From Siphonodentalium dalli (lineage: Eukaryota > Mollusca > Scaphopoda > Gadilida > Siphonodentaliidae): 64,000 nucleotides of DNA. Location of the stretch: assembly GCA_032622095.1 (NCBI GenBank), contig CP136064.1, positions 246,981,827 to 247,045,826 of the forward strand, in the 5' to 3' direction. Below are positions 1 through 10,610 of this stretch, piece by piece. The translations under genes and the position numbers were made by a program. The notes below the pieces were generated by a model. That model had not been told where the DNA came from. It searched no databases and saw nothing but the letters and a program-made list of their open reading frames with translations. Within the stretch, counting starts at the first letter, position 1. Each line of letters starts with the position of its first letter.

Positions 1-1437
1 ATATTTACTTCTCGATTCGGGACGCATTTATCGGCGATAAACTAACGAAAATTATTTCGCCATCGAGAGTCAATGCATTTAATTGATATATAAGAATGAC
101 GGTGTGTGTTGTTACTTTGAAAAAATATTTGTAAAAATAACTACTTTGAACAAAATTATTCTCCATTTCTATTTTATCACCTACCGGAGTGTTTCACATC
201 ACTTTAATTGGTGTATATAGAAGGATGATGTTGGTGTAAATTGAACTTCAGCTTTATAAGTTCACTCTGATAACAATCCACATCTCCCCAATAAAACGCA
301 TGCACTTTCCACCCATAGATACATGTGCAAACTCTTATGGACGAAGGGACCAATATATACCAACTATATGGATGGAGGGACACATATAGAAACTCTATGG
401 ATAGATGGACCCATATATATGCAAGCTGCATCAGCGAAGTCGAATTCGCATGGTGAAGTCGTGGTATATTTCAAGCGAAGTAACTGAAATAAGTCTACGC
501 TCATCAACATGGACAGAAATATTTCTTCATTATAAAATAACACATCCATTCTCGTTATTTTTCTCGGAGCAACGGTGTTTTTTTTTGCAACCGTAAGCAA
601 AGGATGTTAATTCGCTATTCAAGCAGCCTTTTTGTAAACGTGAGTCACTGCGACCATCACAGTAAGAAATCAGTTCCCCGCCCGGCGATTGTCGTATCTG
701 ATCCCAGCATTGAAATGAAACAGTGGGATGTCCGCATAACATAATATAATGAATGTCTATTCGCCGAAGTGTATGCGATCCTGATAAAATCAGTAAGAGA
801 ATTAGATCATATATACACCGGGACAGGGAGTCGAACCGGTTACTATCACACCGGGTGAACTCGATTGTAGGTAACAGTTTCAATATTATATCATAATACT
901 AAATTGCAGTAATTCGCACCCGAGTCTCAGAATGTATTCATTGACGGTGATGATTTTGTGTCAGATAAAATAAATAATTAGGTCGTGACAACAATAGAAA
1001 ACAAGGGAATCACTGGAGCGTGGCTAAATAGTAGTAAATACGCCCGTTGGTTTACTTGAAGTTTGTTTTATTTTTTATTAAAGTGATGTGAAACACTCCG
1101 GTAGGGTGATAAAATAGAAATGGAGAATAATTTTGTTCAAAGTAGTTATTTTTACAAATATTTTTTTCAAATTAACAACACACACCGTCATTCTTATATA
1201 TTAATTAAATGCATTGACTCTCGATGGCGAAATAATTTTCGTTAGTTTATCGCCGATAAATGCGTCCCGAATCGAGAAGTAAATATTTACAATTGAGCGT
1301 AGTTCAGACAATGTTTACTATGGAGTGGTGTGGTCGATTTGCTTGAGATTTTCGGCGTTGTTAGTAGAATGTAACATCCCCCCAGTTGATATAGCGCCTG
1401 AATACTAACTTATCAGTTTCACGCACCCGAACAAGTA
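1..1437. mobile_element. Long-terminal-inverted-repeat DNA element, left end outside window
   Basis: Positions 1-207 are repeated in reverse complement at 1078-1286 with few differences, so the two arms face each other across an interior of about 870 bp. The right arm continues beyond the part visible on the left: 1287-1437 matches, in reverse complement, the outer section of a solo arm at 51430-51600. The full arm is therefore about 350 bp, and the left outer part lies before the window. The interior holds only short open frames with no recognisable transposase. It also has an imperfect 3-fold repeat of about 31 bp near 330-425, built on ctatggatggagggac-like words. This is most likely a non-autonomous element with long inverted repeats. 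Its superfamily is not assigned, because neither a target duplication nor a transposase can be seen. Confidence 0.8.
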
Positions 1438-1864
1438 CATAATATGTCTTTAACATGTGTGTATAGAACTCTGAATATGTTTTTCCTACATATTTCATGT
1501 CATAACGATCTATGGTGGAAAATGTGTAAATCGGACATTGTCAAATATTTTATCGAAAGTAGAAAAACACTCAGCTCTTTTTCCAAAGAAACTCATTTGT
1601 ATTACCACCCTATGTTCGGAAAATTAAACTATAAGATGAAAATAAAACCATTGTCCATTCTGAAATCCTCATTTTTGTTAACCATTTCTATACTAAATAC
1701 TCATTGACGAGTAGTTCCTTTAGGAAATAAGTTCACCAAAACGGTCGTTTGTTGAACTTATTATCTGAAAATTTCGCTCCAATACATATGGGGCTCCTTC
1801 TGCACTGTTATATGTGACCCGCCATATCAAATCCAGTCGTAAGTCGGGATTTTTTTTACCCTGT

Positions 1865-1933
1865 GCCAATGCATTCTCTTATATATTCGAGTCGACCATA
1901 GGTCGCCTCGCATATATAAGAGAATGCATTGGC
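1865..1933. repeat. 69-bp palindromic module (copy with GAGTCGACC loop side)
   Basis: The arms begin GCCAATGCATTCTCTTATAT and close with the reverse complement. The centre is TCGACC-ata-GGTCGC, one mismatch short of a perfect palindrome. The reverse-complement version of the same module stands at 2152-2220, so each element carries the two modules head to head. Near-identical modules occur at 16318-16386, 16467-16535, 20731-20799, 45372-45440, 45518-45586, 61406-61474 and 61694-61762. More diverged ones lie near 7352-7422, 29020-29092, 53552-53622 and 53647-53716. Confidence 0.92.
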
Positions 1934-2151
1934 CTAACAATTTTTTATCATTTTTTTTAAATAAATGTTTCTTACAAATTTTAGGACATAAAATAAAAAA
2001 CATCCATTACCCCGCAGGGAGCCCCACACATATATAGAAGCATATAGAAGAGTGTCGTCTGCTCATGTTTGTCTGGGGCTCTGTATGGGTGAAATTATAA
2101 AATTGTTAAAGAATACAAGAACAAATTATTAAAATTGTAAAAAATTGTTAG

Positions 2152-2220
2152 GCCAATGCATTCTCTTATATATGCGAGGCGACATATGGTCGACTCGTGT
2201 ATATAAGAGAATGCATTGGC
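2152..2220. repeat. 69-bp palindromic module, inverted partner
   Basis: This is the reverse complement of the module at 1865-1933, with centre GCGACA-tat-GGTCGA and one arm change (CGTGTATA for CGCATATA). It lies in the right inverted repeat of the same element. Confidence 0.9.
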
Positions 2221-2389
2221 ACAGGGTAAAAAAATCCCGACTTACGACTGGATTTGATATGGCGGGTCACATATTATCTGTCGTCTGCTTATTTTTCCTG
2301 AACATCCCTACCTCCAAATGAATAATAGACCATTCGAATGTATCCTTTTACAACTGATGGGGGAATACATTTAGTTTAGAAAGGGTTAT

Positions 2390-3205
2390 TTCTGGCATGA
2401 ACTTTCTAACTTGAATATTGTGTCCAGGATTGGCTGCGGTCTGAACAAAACAAACGCTGCCGGCACTATATACGGCTCGGTTTGGTGGGAATATATTTTC
2501 ATCTTTGAATAGCGCCAAAAGCTCATGTCAGTAAAAGTTGCATGTTATAAATTGTGAAATGTGCATGAGGATGAAATATCTAATGTGATTACAAGTGCAG
2601 GTGTGTCCACATATCTGTTGGTTTTTTTGGAGTGCACACAATATTTGTGCGCCGCGGGGCTGTGATCATTCTTAAAACGTTTAAGTTTCGGAGAGTTTTA
2701 TCCGTATATACAAGTGCTGTTGAGAAGTGGGTAACGGCGTCTCGTGCTGGGAAAAGTAATGGTCTGTTTCGGTTCCCGTGCACCCCAGCGCTTAAAGATC
2801 AGACATAACTTGCGGGCGGGACGAAGAGTGGAATGTTAGTTAGACGAGTTTTAGTGGTCCATGCAGGGACGCATGCCCGCCATGTGTATACATTGACATC
2901 ATCATGCTGACGTAAAGCAATTGCAATTCATCAGAGATAACGAGGAAGAAAAGAATATTGGTTAACTTAAAATCTGCACATGATGGTAATATAACGAGAT
3001 AATAAAGTGTTTGAGAATATAAACGTCTAGGAGAATCACTGAACATATCGTAACTTAACTTCTGTCATGACTGATTACTCAACGCTAGGTTAATATCTTA
3101 CCAACTTATGGTGGCTAAAATGCACCACTTGCATAATTATTTTTGCCATAACTCATCAATAATATTAAGTAATATAGGCCAATTCGAAAAAGGTAATTCC
3201 GTCGT
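2390..3205. other. Unassigned intergenic stretch
   Basis: I see no recognisable gene, repeat family or RNA here. Short open frames on both strands (64-68 codons) show no family resemblance and are at the length expected by chance. Confidence 0.5.
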
Positions 3206-3281
3206 TAGATCATGCCATGAATCTCTACTCTGGCTAACGTATACGGGCGTTAGCCAGAGTAGAGAATCATGGCATGATCTA
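3206..3281. mobile_element. Minimal 76-bp foldback of the TAGATCATGCC family
   Basis: It starts TAGATCATGCCATGAATCTC and ends with the reverse complement ..GGCATGATCTA. Two arms of about 35 bp are separated by only a few bases (gtatac). The arms equal the outermost 35 bp of the roughly 500-bp elements at 12444-12979, 42624-43105 and 49816-50347, so this looks like an end-to-end internal deletion derivative. The outermost TA is shared by both ends, consistent with a TA target. Confidence 0.88.
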
Positions 3282-3439
3282 TTCAGTCGTATAATCTGCT
3301 TAGTTTGTGATTTATGATTTCAAGAAGGATAAGAGGTCGAGAAACCAAGGTATACACAATTTAATTTGAAGGAATTATAGGTGGGGTATACCACCTTCTG
3401 GTCCACATCCTATTCGGGGGAAGTACATTGTGCTATTCC

Positions 3440-3650
3440 ATATAATGGAAGATCCCTTCTATATGTCAAGATTCGAACCCATGCATGCATGTTCAGACTG
3501 ACCCGCTTCCCAACTCTCAGTGAAAAGGCTTCCTTAAGGATTTCTCCGTAGCCGAGGGGGCAGGTCGTGGATAAGACAATCAGAGCCTGGGCTAGGCGAG
3601 GTTGGTGCAGGTTCAAAGTTCTAACCCCGACATGGGCGAAAATCAGGACC
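3440..3650 (+). mobile_element. Possible tRNA-derived SINE head
   Basis: A box-A-like TAGCCGAGGGG at about 3549 is followed some 60 bp later by a weak box-B-like GGTTCAAAGTTC at about 3610. The intervening sequence could form a class-II tRNA shape. About 70 bp upstream, the opposite strand shows a better box B (GGGTTCGAATC, near 3470-3480). The pairing suggests a decayed or composite tRNA-derived SINE rather than a working tRNA gene. No clear tail or target duplication was found. Confidence 0.35.
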
Positions 3651-3960
3651 TATGACCATTTCGATAAGAAATGAGAATTTGTTCACGCTCACTGAAGCAA
3701 ACACATAACACATTTGAATCTATGAACGCCCGTACTGAGTCCGTGTATACCGCGGCCACCGGTCATACATGAGCGAGGGAACCATATAAGTAGCAACACG
3801 TACCACCTGAATGGCACCCAGAACCTTCTCATGTCAGCTGAGAAAAAAATCCCGGTTCGGACATGCCGGTAGCACGATAGAACGTCATATATCCGGAATG
3901 TTTTGTTCATCCGAGTATAGGTGGTCACATCTGTTTAATACATACACGCTCGGTTGAATG
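3641..3960. other. Unassigned intergenic stretch
   Basis: No repeat or gene recognised between the possible SINE and the next element. Confidence 0.4.
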
Positions 3961-4379
3961 CAAGCCTGCAAATAGTGTGTCTGTTATTTACAGAATGAGG
4001 TCTCAGAAGGTGACTTTAGTGACTCTATCCCACACAGCGGGCTAGCATTAACAAATTCACCCTCTGCTGGGGACCCATTCTGCTTATGCCTCATCTTCTG
4101 GTATCTATATTATAAAAATATCAAATTAACATTGTTTTAGTTACTTTTTCCCTTCTGGGAAGTTTTTATATCCCCTAATTTGCAGAAGATAAAATGCATA
4201 ATTGAGATGACTCATGGGTGAACATCACCAACTTCAACTGGGGGACTTCAATCTGATCCTAGGACTCGCATAGCAGTTAATGCCTAAGCAAAATGAGGTT
4301 CCCAAAAGAATGAATTTGTTACTAAATTCACCCTCTGGTTACCTCATTCTGCAAATGACAGACACACTATTTGCAAGCT
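3961..4379. mobile_element. Double-hairpin element, CAAGCNTGCAAATAG family, copy 1
   Basis: The terminal inverted repeats read AAGCCTGCAAATAGTGTGTC on the left and the reverse complement on the right. Just inside each end is a hairpin that begins GCAGAATGAGGTC and carries an inner palindrome around GTGAATTTAGTGAC / GTCACTAAATTCAC, with AGCCCGCTGTGCGGG at the loop. The middle contains TTCCCTTCTGGGAAG-type palindromes. No coding capacity. Other copies: 18232-18669, 37552-37980, 48204-48449, 63042-63355 and a single hairpin at 49353-49468. Target duplication not clear, superfamily unassigned. Confidence 0.85.
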
Positions 4380-5221
4380 CAGTTGCATGTTTATGGGGTT
4401 GAAACATGTGTAATTATCTGGCACTTTTACGGCGCTAAAACAGACATATTCATTTCGTCTTACCACCAGCCTTATAGGTGTACCTCTATTCATAGCGAAG
4501 GTGTATACACGTCCGTTTAATTCTTGTAGTATTCTGTTATACCTTATATTCTGTTTATAATTATTTCATGTCAACAATTTCTTGTTTCACTTTAACCATT
4601 CCGTGACTAAACGAATTTTCCCATCAGTTATAAAGGTGGGAATTGTCTATTGTTCATCTGGATGGTTGTCCAAGGAATGTATGGAAACGACACACATACG
4701 AAAAGATAATGCATTATTAGCTGGACATCTACCAAGGAAACTACTCGTCTATGAGTATTTAGTAATGGGTTAATTTCTGTAGTATTCTGTTATATATCTG
4801 TTTATAGTGATTTCATGTCAACAACGTGAGGTATTCCTTGCCCCAGTTTAACAGAGCACTTGTGTCTTGTCCACTTAACTCTTAAGGGTCCAGTTGTGTA
4901 AATAAAGAGCTTTAGCGGTAAACCGTAGGTCAACATTCCGCCGCTAGAATTAACATCGTGATTTATGCAAAGAAAGCCAAAGGTGCAAAAGGGCTTGTGG
5001 CTGAAATGAATAAGTGCCATTGAGTGGCCATGTAAGCGGACCAGCACAACTGGAGGCGCGGCAACCGCAACAGGGTAAAAGTCATTTTTCCAACTGTACA
5101 GTTTCGTTCGATATCCCACCTGGATTATCTTGACCACGAAACACACATCGCTGAGGTGTTCATAATGGATTACTAAATAATTATGCCAAAATAAGTTATT
5201 TTCATAGAGGACATGAAATGA
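4380..5221. other. Unassigned stretch with a 253-bp-spaced direct repeat
   Basis: About 60 bp beginning TGTAGTATTCTGTTATA at 4525 is repeated directly at 4778, both copies running on to ATTTCATGTCAACAA. The rest is unrecognised. Short open frames lack any family resemblance. Confidence 0.5.
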
Positions 5222-5341
5222 GTGTTTCTCTCATATGATATTTATGAAACGAGTCTAAGAATTTTCAGTTTTCTCGAGCCTCCGGCAAGAGAAAACTGAA
5301 AATTCGTGACGAGTTTCATAAATATCATATGAGAGAAACAC
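5222..5341. repeat. 120-bp near-perfect palindrome
   Basis: The arms GTGTTTCTCTCATATGATAT... and ...ATATCATATGAGAGAAACAC pair over about 50 bp, with a small loop around GAGCCTCCGGCAAGAG. No other copy was noticed in the window. It could be a very short foldback element or a precursor-RNA-like hairpin; the sequence alone does not decide. Confidence 0.8.
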
Positions 5342-7295
5342 GAATTACATATTCTATTTATCATATGACACCTATAAATTGATTATGATGTCCAAAACGC
5401 ACACAAATCACTAAATAGCTATATGACATCGGCAGCAAAAGGTTAATGTGACGTCACTTCATTGCACCGGGAGCCCAATTACACCTGGTGAACTAGCAGA
5501 AATAACATGCACGCGAAGATATAGTGCGCTATTCTGTACTCAGTTTGTGACATTATATCGTATGTTTATTAGATAAATACGAATTACATATTCTATTTAT
5601 CGTATAACAATGTCCAAAACTATATATTTCAAGATTATAATTGCGAGAATTTCGGCATCGCGTTGACTCGTGTATTTGACGCGCACGAATTTGACCTGCA
5701 TTTAGTCAGAGATGCGGCTCGGCACCCGGCTGCCATTCAGCCAATCAGAACACACTTTTTGTCAACAAACCAATCAAATTATCCGAAGGTGATATGAATT
5801 AGTAATTGATATGAAATTGATTTATGACATAGCTTCCAACGTAAATAATGATTGAGTCATATGATGAAATTTATATCCAAATAATCAGAAAACAGCATCA
5901 TTGTTGTAAACGAATTGCACGCCGTGAGAATTATTAACGAAAATAACTGCCGTAATGTTTGTGCCCAATAACGCGTCCCGAATAAAGTAGTAAATATTTA
6001 CATGTGTGAGTATAGTTCAACCATTGTGTTCTCTGTAATCTCTGAAATGGTACAGTTCATGTGATTGGAATTTTCTACAATCTTAGTGCATTGCTACATT
6101 CTTACAACGAACATAGTGGTTGGATACTAATTGATTGGTTTTATGCAAATAAATAAGTCCACAATATGTCTATAAACTTTTGATTTTAATATGTTTAAGT
6201 CGTAGACGCCTGACTTGACCTGGCCGGAGATTAAGACTCATATTCTTGGTTGGTGTTTTATGTGTTTTTCTTTTGTGTGCAGACATCGAAATCTGGTAAA
6301 ATATATAAACCATACTTGTAGCGTATGAACCGGGGCCAATCGGAAGGTACATAGCGCACCAATGTCAATGAGTGGTGAAATGTGACCTTGGAAAGAAACA
6401 CGTTTTCAACACATGACAAAGAATTAAAAAATTTCTCAACCCAAATTAAGATGGCGATAATAACAATTACCATCCATCTTGCCAACGATTACTGCACAGC
6501 AAGCATGTGGTTCCATGCAGTAAAACCATCAAAATGTAAAGATGTTCTGACATTAGTGTCCCTCGGCTGGAGTAGTGCAACATAGTCTGCATTGTGGGGC
6601 GAAACGTACCCTTCAGAAGACGACAATAGTATTCTGAGAAGATGCTACAACACACGTGATCAACAGGCTTCTGGTAATGAGACTTGATGGCGTTAATTGC
6701 GAAAATTCCTAGGACTCAAAACACGATGCCGAACCAATGCATAGGAACATCGCAAGCTGTCAGATTCCGCTACGGGGTGCAGTATGTTATACAGCACAAG
6801 CTTCATTGTTTAGACATCAAACGTCCGGTCTTCAAGAGTGCTTTCGGCTAAAATTAAGAAAGGCAGGATATAATCTACCCATTAGTGCAACAGAGTGCAT
6901 CGCTGCTCATTTTGCAGAAGCGATACCTGTACACCGTGATTTCTGAGTGCACCATGTCAACCACACACCTTCCAGACATGCATCTGCCAATTTCGTCGGC
7001 AGCGAACTGCAGCCAAACACTCCACAATGTCTTCGGAAATTTGCAAGACTGTGCATCACGCATTTGCACCGAGTTTAGTTGCGCAATATTGAGTTTTTTT
7101 TCTTTTGCAAGCTCTCACAGCGTCGCCATTCTGTCGGCTAAACATGGAAGCTAAACACGCAGTTCCAGCTTCGAACCAGGTTATTATTGAAAATAATATC
7201 AAACTGCCCAAGATCTTTCAACAATTATTCCCCTGACGTATATATGGGCCAACATCGGTTCTTTTCGTTGTAAAATTAGCCTTATAGGTAAACTG
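5342..7295. other. Mostly unassigned; contains a diverged arm of the long-TIR element
   Basis: The 24 bp beginning ACGAATTACATATTC at 5340 recur directly at 5579. Around 5960-6125, the words GCGTCCCGAATAAAGTAGTA and AAATATTTACATGTG align with the outer arm of the element at 1-1437, so a diverged fragment sits here. The rest, including overlapping open frames of 60-99 codons between 6.2 and 7.2 kb, shows nothing I recognise. Confidence 0.45.
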
Positions 7296-7493
7296 TTCAC
7301 CCTGTCATGACGGGAGCTGCGCTGATGTAGAATTAAAGATCATGTGTCGGTGCATTCTCTTACTAGTATATATGCGAGTCTGCCATATGGAGCCTCGCAT
7401 ATATACGAAAATGCAATGGCTTACAATGTCAAGGTAAATATTGTTAGAACAATGTATTCTCTTATATGCGAGAATTCATTGCCAGTTTGGAGT
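7296..7493. mobile_element. Decayed TTAA family-3 element with hairpin modules
   Basis: The left end TTCACCCTGTCATGACGGGA aligns with TTAACCCTTCCATGACGAGA at 28975 and with the end at 53768. Two diverged copies of the hairpin module follow, one at about 7352-7422 with a TCTGCCATATGGAGCCTC-type centre and a truncated one at about 7450-7490. The module order and the AATGTCAAGGTAAATATTGT spacer match the better copy at 53503-53768. Confidence 0.6.
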
Positions 7494-10130
7494 TTTCGCA
7501 AAATTTCAAGAAGATCCAGTCTTGAAAGTGTTAACATACGCTACATGTCCCGGTTAGCGACCGTATTTAGGATGTATCGGCCATTTGTTTTTTTGATTGT
7601 CCACACAAAGAGCGAGACGATTCATGCCCACGAATGGTTTTAATCCTATAGTTTTGAGACACACTTTCTCGCTGATTCCCAATTGAGTAGAGCAATACTT
7701 TATCAACTTGTTATATAATGTCGTTCGCTGGGCGACAATCATAACACAACAGCAGCATAGCGTATGGTTTGTGAACGCTGCCTTAGTTTCTCGAGGATTG
7801 ATGACGCGGAGCAGAAATTCGTGTCTGAGTTTGTATAAAGTTACGGCTATACATCACATTGGAACAGTATACATGGCGAGCCTTCACTGCCAAGTTGCAC
7901 TGACCTCGATAACACAATTCAAGATGACTTCCATAACTTATTTTCCTCCTCCTATTCACACGTGTACGTCGCAGATATGGTTTATATCTTTGCGCCGAGC
8001 TACCGTATTAAAAGGTACTTTATTGCTCCCTGGTCTTTCCGTGAGGTTTTGAGTTGTATTTACGAATTTATTATCGCGTAGTACACCGTATCTCTGATAT
8101 CTCGAGAACACACCTGCTAATTATGATATTCATTTTACAGTCCGGGTACCAGTCACATGCAGATGAGCGGTGGTTCAGCTTGTAAGGTGCAGAGAGTATT
8201 AGGCCGTCATAAGCTATTGGGAAATTAGGAAACTGCATGGTTTCATTTCCGGTGATCGCGTATTTGACTTTTTGATATATATTAATAATATTAGCCCGCA
8301 TTACTGGCTCATTTTACCTGTGTATGTGGTTAGTTTTTTCATTATATAACACAGATACAAACAAACTGAGAATTTCATTCAATTTCCCAATTATAAACCT
8401 TCAATTAAATTTGGCAAATCATTTTGAAATTTAGCAACAACAAAATTCAGTTGGCAAAAAACATTTTGGCAAGAGAAAATTTATGGTACAAGGAAAATAG
8501 CACAACGTTGTAGAACATATTTACACACACAATCGCATACAGAAATTAACTGAGAAGCCGCGCTTGTGTGTGACATAATCGGACGGGCACATCTACACAA
8601 TTTATGTGCTGAGTCAACTACTATATATATAGTGCTACATGTATTTGATAGTCATGGCCAAACTGCAAAATCGCTCGAATGACACTGTTTTGATTATGGC
8701 ACTGGGTAGTACACGCGCAACAATCATGGCTAGAGAAAAGGGGCTGCTGTATAGATAGCGTTAACGTTGCGTGCAATATCAATAGCATATACAAGGGTCA
8801 GTTGTTCCTACGTGCACCAGAGTGATTTCACAGTAACAGCAAACATCTGCGCGTTATTTTTTCCACCAATATAACTAAGAACGTCGTGATACACTTAAAA
8901 AAATATGGGGAACCATGTGGTTATACAAACTCTCAATAAAGCGGAACCAATAGTGTAGTTGCTTGCGACAAAAACTACTTGGTTCTTCATTTGAATGGTG
9001 TGGTGGCCTAGCGACGGAAGAGACGAAAAATCCAAATAAACCAAACAAAAACAAAACAACTATACTCTATAGTATAATATGCCTCTGAGATTGGTGATCC
9101 GATCTGATGTGTATTGGCAGACATCGAGATGGATCCTGTAATTGTTCGTTATACCCACGTGTTTATCATAAACCAAGCAATCAAGGAAAAACAACTTGAA
9201 ATGAGCCGAATCGTGTGAATTTACTGTGAAACTGAGACAGTAGTCGAATTAAACTTTAATTCTCATGCACTAAAACAGAAACATAACCAGATGTTTTGAG
9301 AAATCAAGTGGATCTGAAACCAGCTGCATGAAAAGTACTTTTGATTCCTTTTTTCGTTCTAACTCTAAGGCGGTCGGTCGCACCTTTGACAATATTCTGC
9401 TGAATCGTGCAAATATTTCGTCTTTAATATGTGCATCCCTGCAGTGTGAGCTCAGCGTGATAATATGGAATAAAAGCACAGTGTTCACATTGCATGTAAT
9501 GACTCTTACGTTCGCTGAAAGGGGACCCTATATTTAGTTTCGACCCATCTGCCATGAAAGCATGTACTGTGGTATAAATTACTATCGGTCTGACGACGTA
9601 TTCTTTCTATACAGACAGGCGGCCTGATATTTTCGTATGTGTGTGGTGTTCACTAAGAGCATGAGTTGCTGTGGACTAAAATGGCTGAGCGTTATTACAA
9701 GTGCAGACAGGGAGGAATGCAGACCACAAGAACACATACCCGACATAAAACGAAACACAAATATGCTGACGACATACGCAGATTGCAGCACGCGGGTCGT
9801 CAAAACACAAGCACGATGAGAAAAGCTAGTAATAATATTTATATCAAATTGCGAATCTGACAGCATTGATGATATCCAACTGCATTTCTTTTGATCCGTG
9901 TTTATGGTTCGACGATAGTACACTTGCACCCGTCCTTCCCTTTGTAAGCAATCTCTGGGAATCATGTTTGCTACACCTCAATCACTTCATATATATATTA
10001 TGGTCGCTCATAAAAGTACACCCAACAAAAATTAAATTCTCTAACACGATGTCACAAGCACTTGTAACATTCGCACATCGCCCCATCCTCCAACATATGC
10101 AACCATGGTCCTTACCGTCCCTATTTTGTC
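7494..10130. other. Unassigned intergenic stretch
   Basis: No repeat family, RNA gene or protein domain recognised on either strand. Open frames reach 114-127 codons (for example 7708-8052 plus, 9582-9965 minus) but show no family-like motif. The overlapping opposite-strand frames argue for chance. Confidence 0.45.
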
Positions 10131-10610
10131 AAAAATAATCGGCAAATTCTAAGTCGACAAGAGTCATAACTCAGGTAAAAATAGGCGGACGGAACTCAAA
10201 TTCGAACCTGTATATTCATGTCAGTAATCGATATGCCAAATTTGAAAAAAAGATTAGATAACTAAAAGTAAAGTTATCACTGGAAACCAAAATCTAATTC
10301 GACAAGGAGCATAACTCCGGAAAAAAATGGGAGGACCGAACCCAAATATTCAAACTTGACTTGTTTTCCATGTGGGTAATCCACATACACAATTTTAAAA
10401 CAATCAGATAACTAAAACTAAAGTTATCACCCGGAAATCAAAATAATCGGCAAAATCTAAGTCGACAAGAACCAATGACAACTCCGGCAAAAAATGGGCG
10501 GACTGAACCCAAATTCGAACTTGACCTGTATTTTCATGATGCTAATCCACATACAAAGAATTATTACTGGAAGCAATCAGATAAGAAAATCTAAGTTATC
10601 GTCCGGAACC
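10131..10610. repeat. Three-unit diverged tandem repeat, about 145-165 bp per unit
   Basis: Three units align from their TCTAAGTCGACAAG words at 10148, 10293 and 10457. Each unit then has a CATAACTCCGG-like word, GGCGGACNGAACCCAAAT, TCGAACTTGACCTGT, a CATG...TAATC segment and AGATAACTAAAACTAAAGTT ending in TATCACCCGGAA. The units differ by many substitutions and small indels, so the array is old. Confidence 0.85.

Larger units (their letters stand above)
1813..2271. mobile_element. Double-hairpin MITE with TGTGACCCGCC termini, copy 1
   Basis: The ends are TGTGACCCGCCATATCAAAT and its reverse complement. About 120 bp of each end form the inverted repeat, and each arm itself contains a 69-bp hairpin (1865-1933 and 2152-2220). 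The element sits between TA dinucleotides inside a TTAA family-1 MITE, and related unoccupied copies (for example near 26730) read through a TA at the equivalent place. That supports a TA target duplication, as in Tc1/mariner-type elements. The non-hairpin interior is AT-rich and contains no open frame of interest. Other copies are at 20425-20851 and 61353-61813. Confidence 0.9.
1678..2389. mobile_element. TTAA-flanked MITE, family 1 (piggyBac-like), interrupted
   Basis: The left end reads TTAACCATTTCTATACTAAA and the right end is its near reverse complement, TTTAGTTTAGAAAGGGTTAT. Inside the left end is a small hairpin built on ACTCATTGACGAGTAGTTCC, followed by a palindrome around GAACTTATTATCTGAA. 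Without the inserted 459-bp element (1813-2271) the host is about 250 bp, matching the copy at 46138-46374. TTAA target sites with CCC/GGG-starting termini are the hallmark of piggyBac-type transposition; family membership is inferred from that. No coding capacity. The right TTAA has decayed to TTAT. Confidence 0.8.

Noticed and set aside
827-837. Box-B-like GGTTCGACTCC on the minus strand as a tRNA gene or SINE
   Set aside because: No matching box A at the right distance and no cloverleaf; it is inside the long-TIR element.
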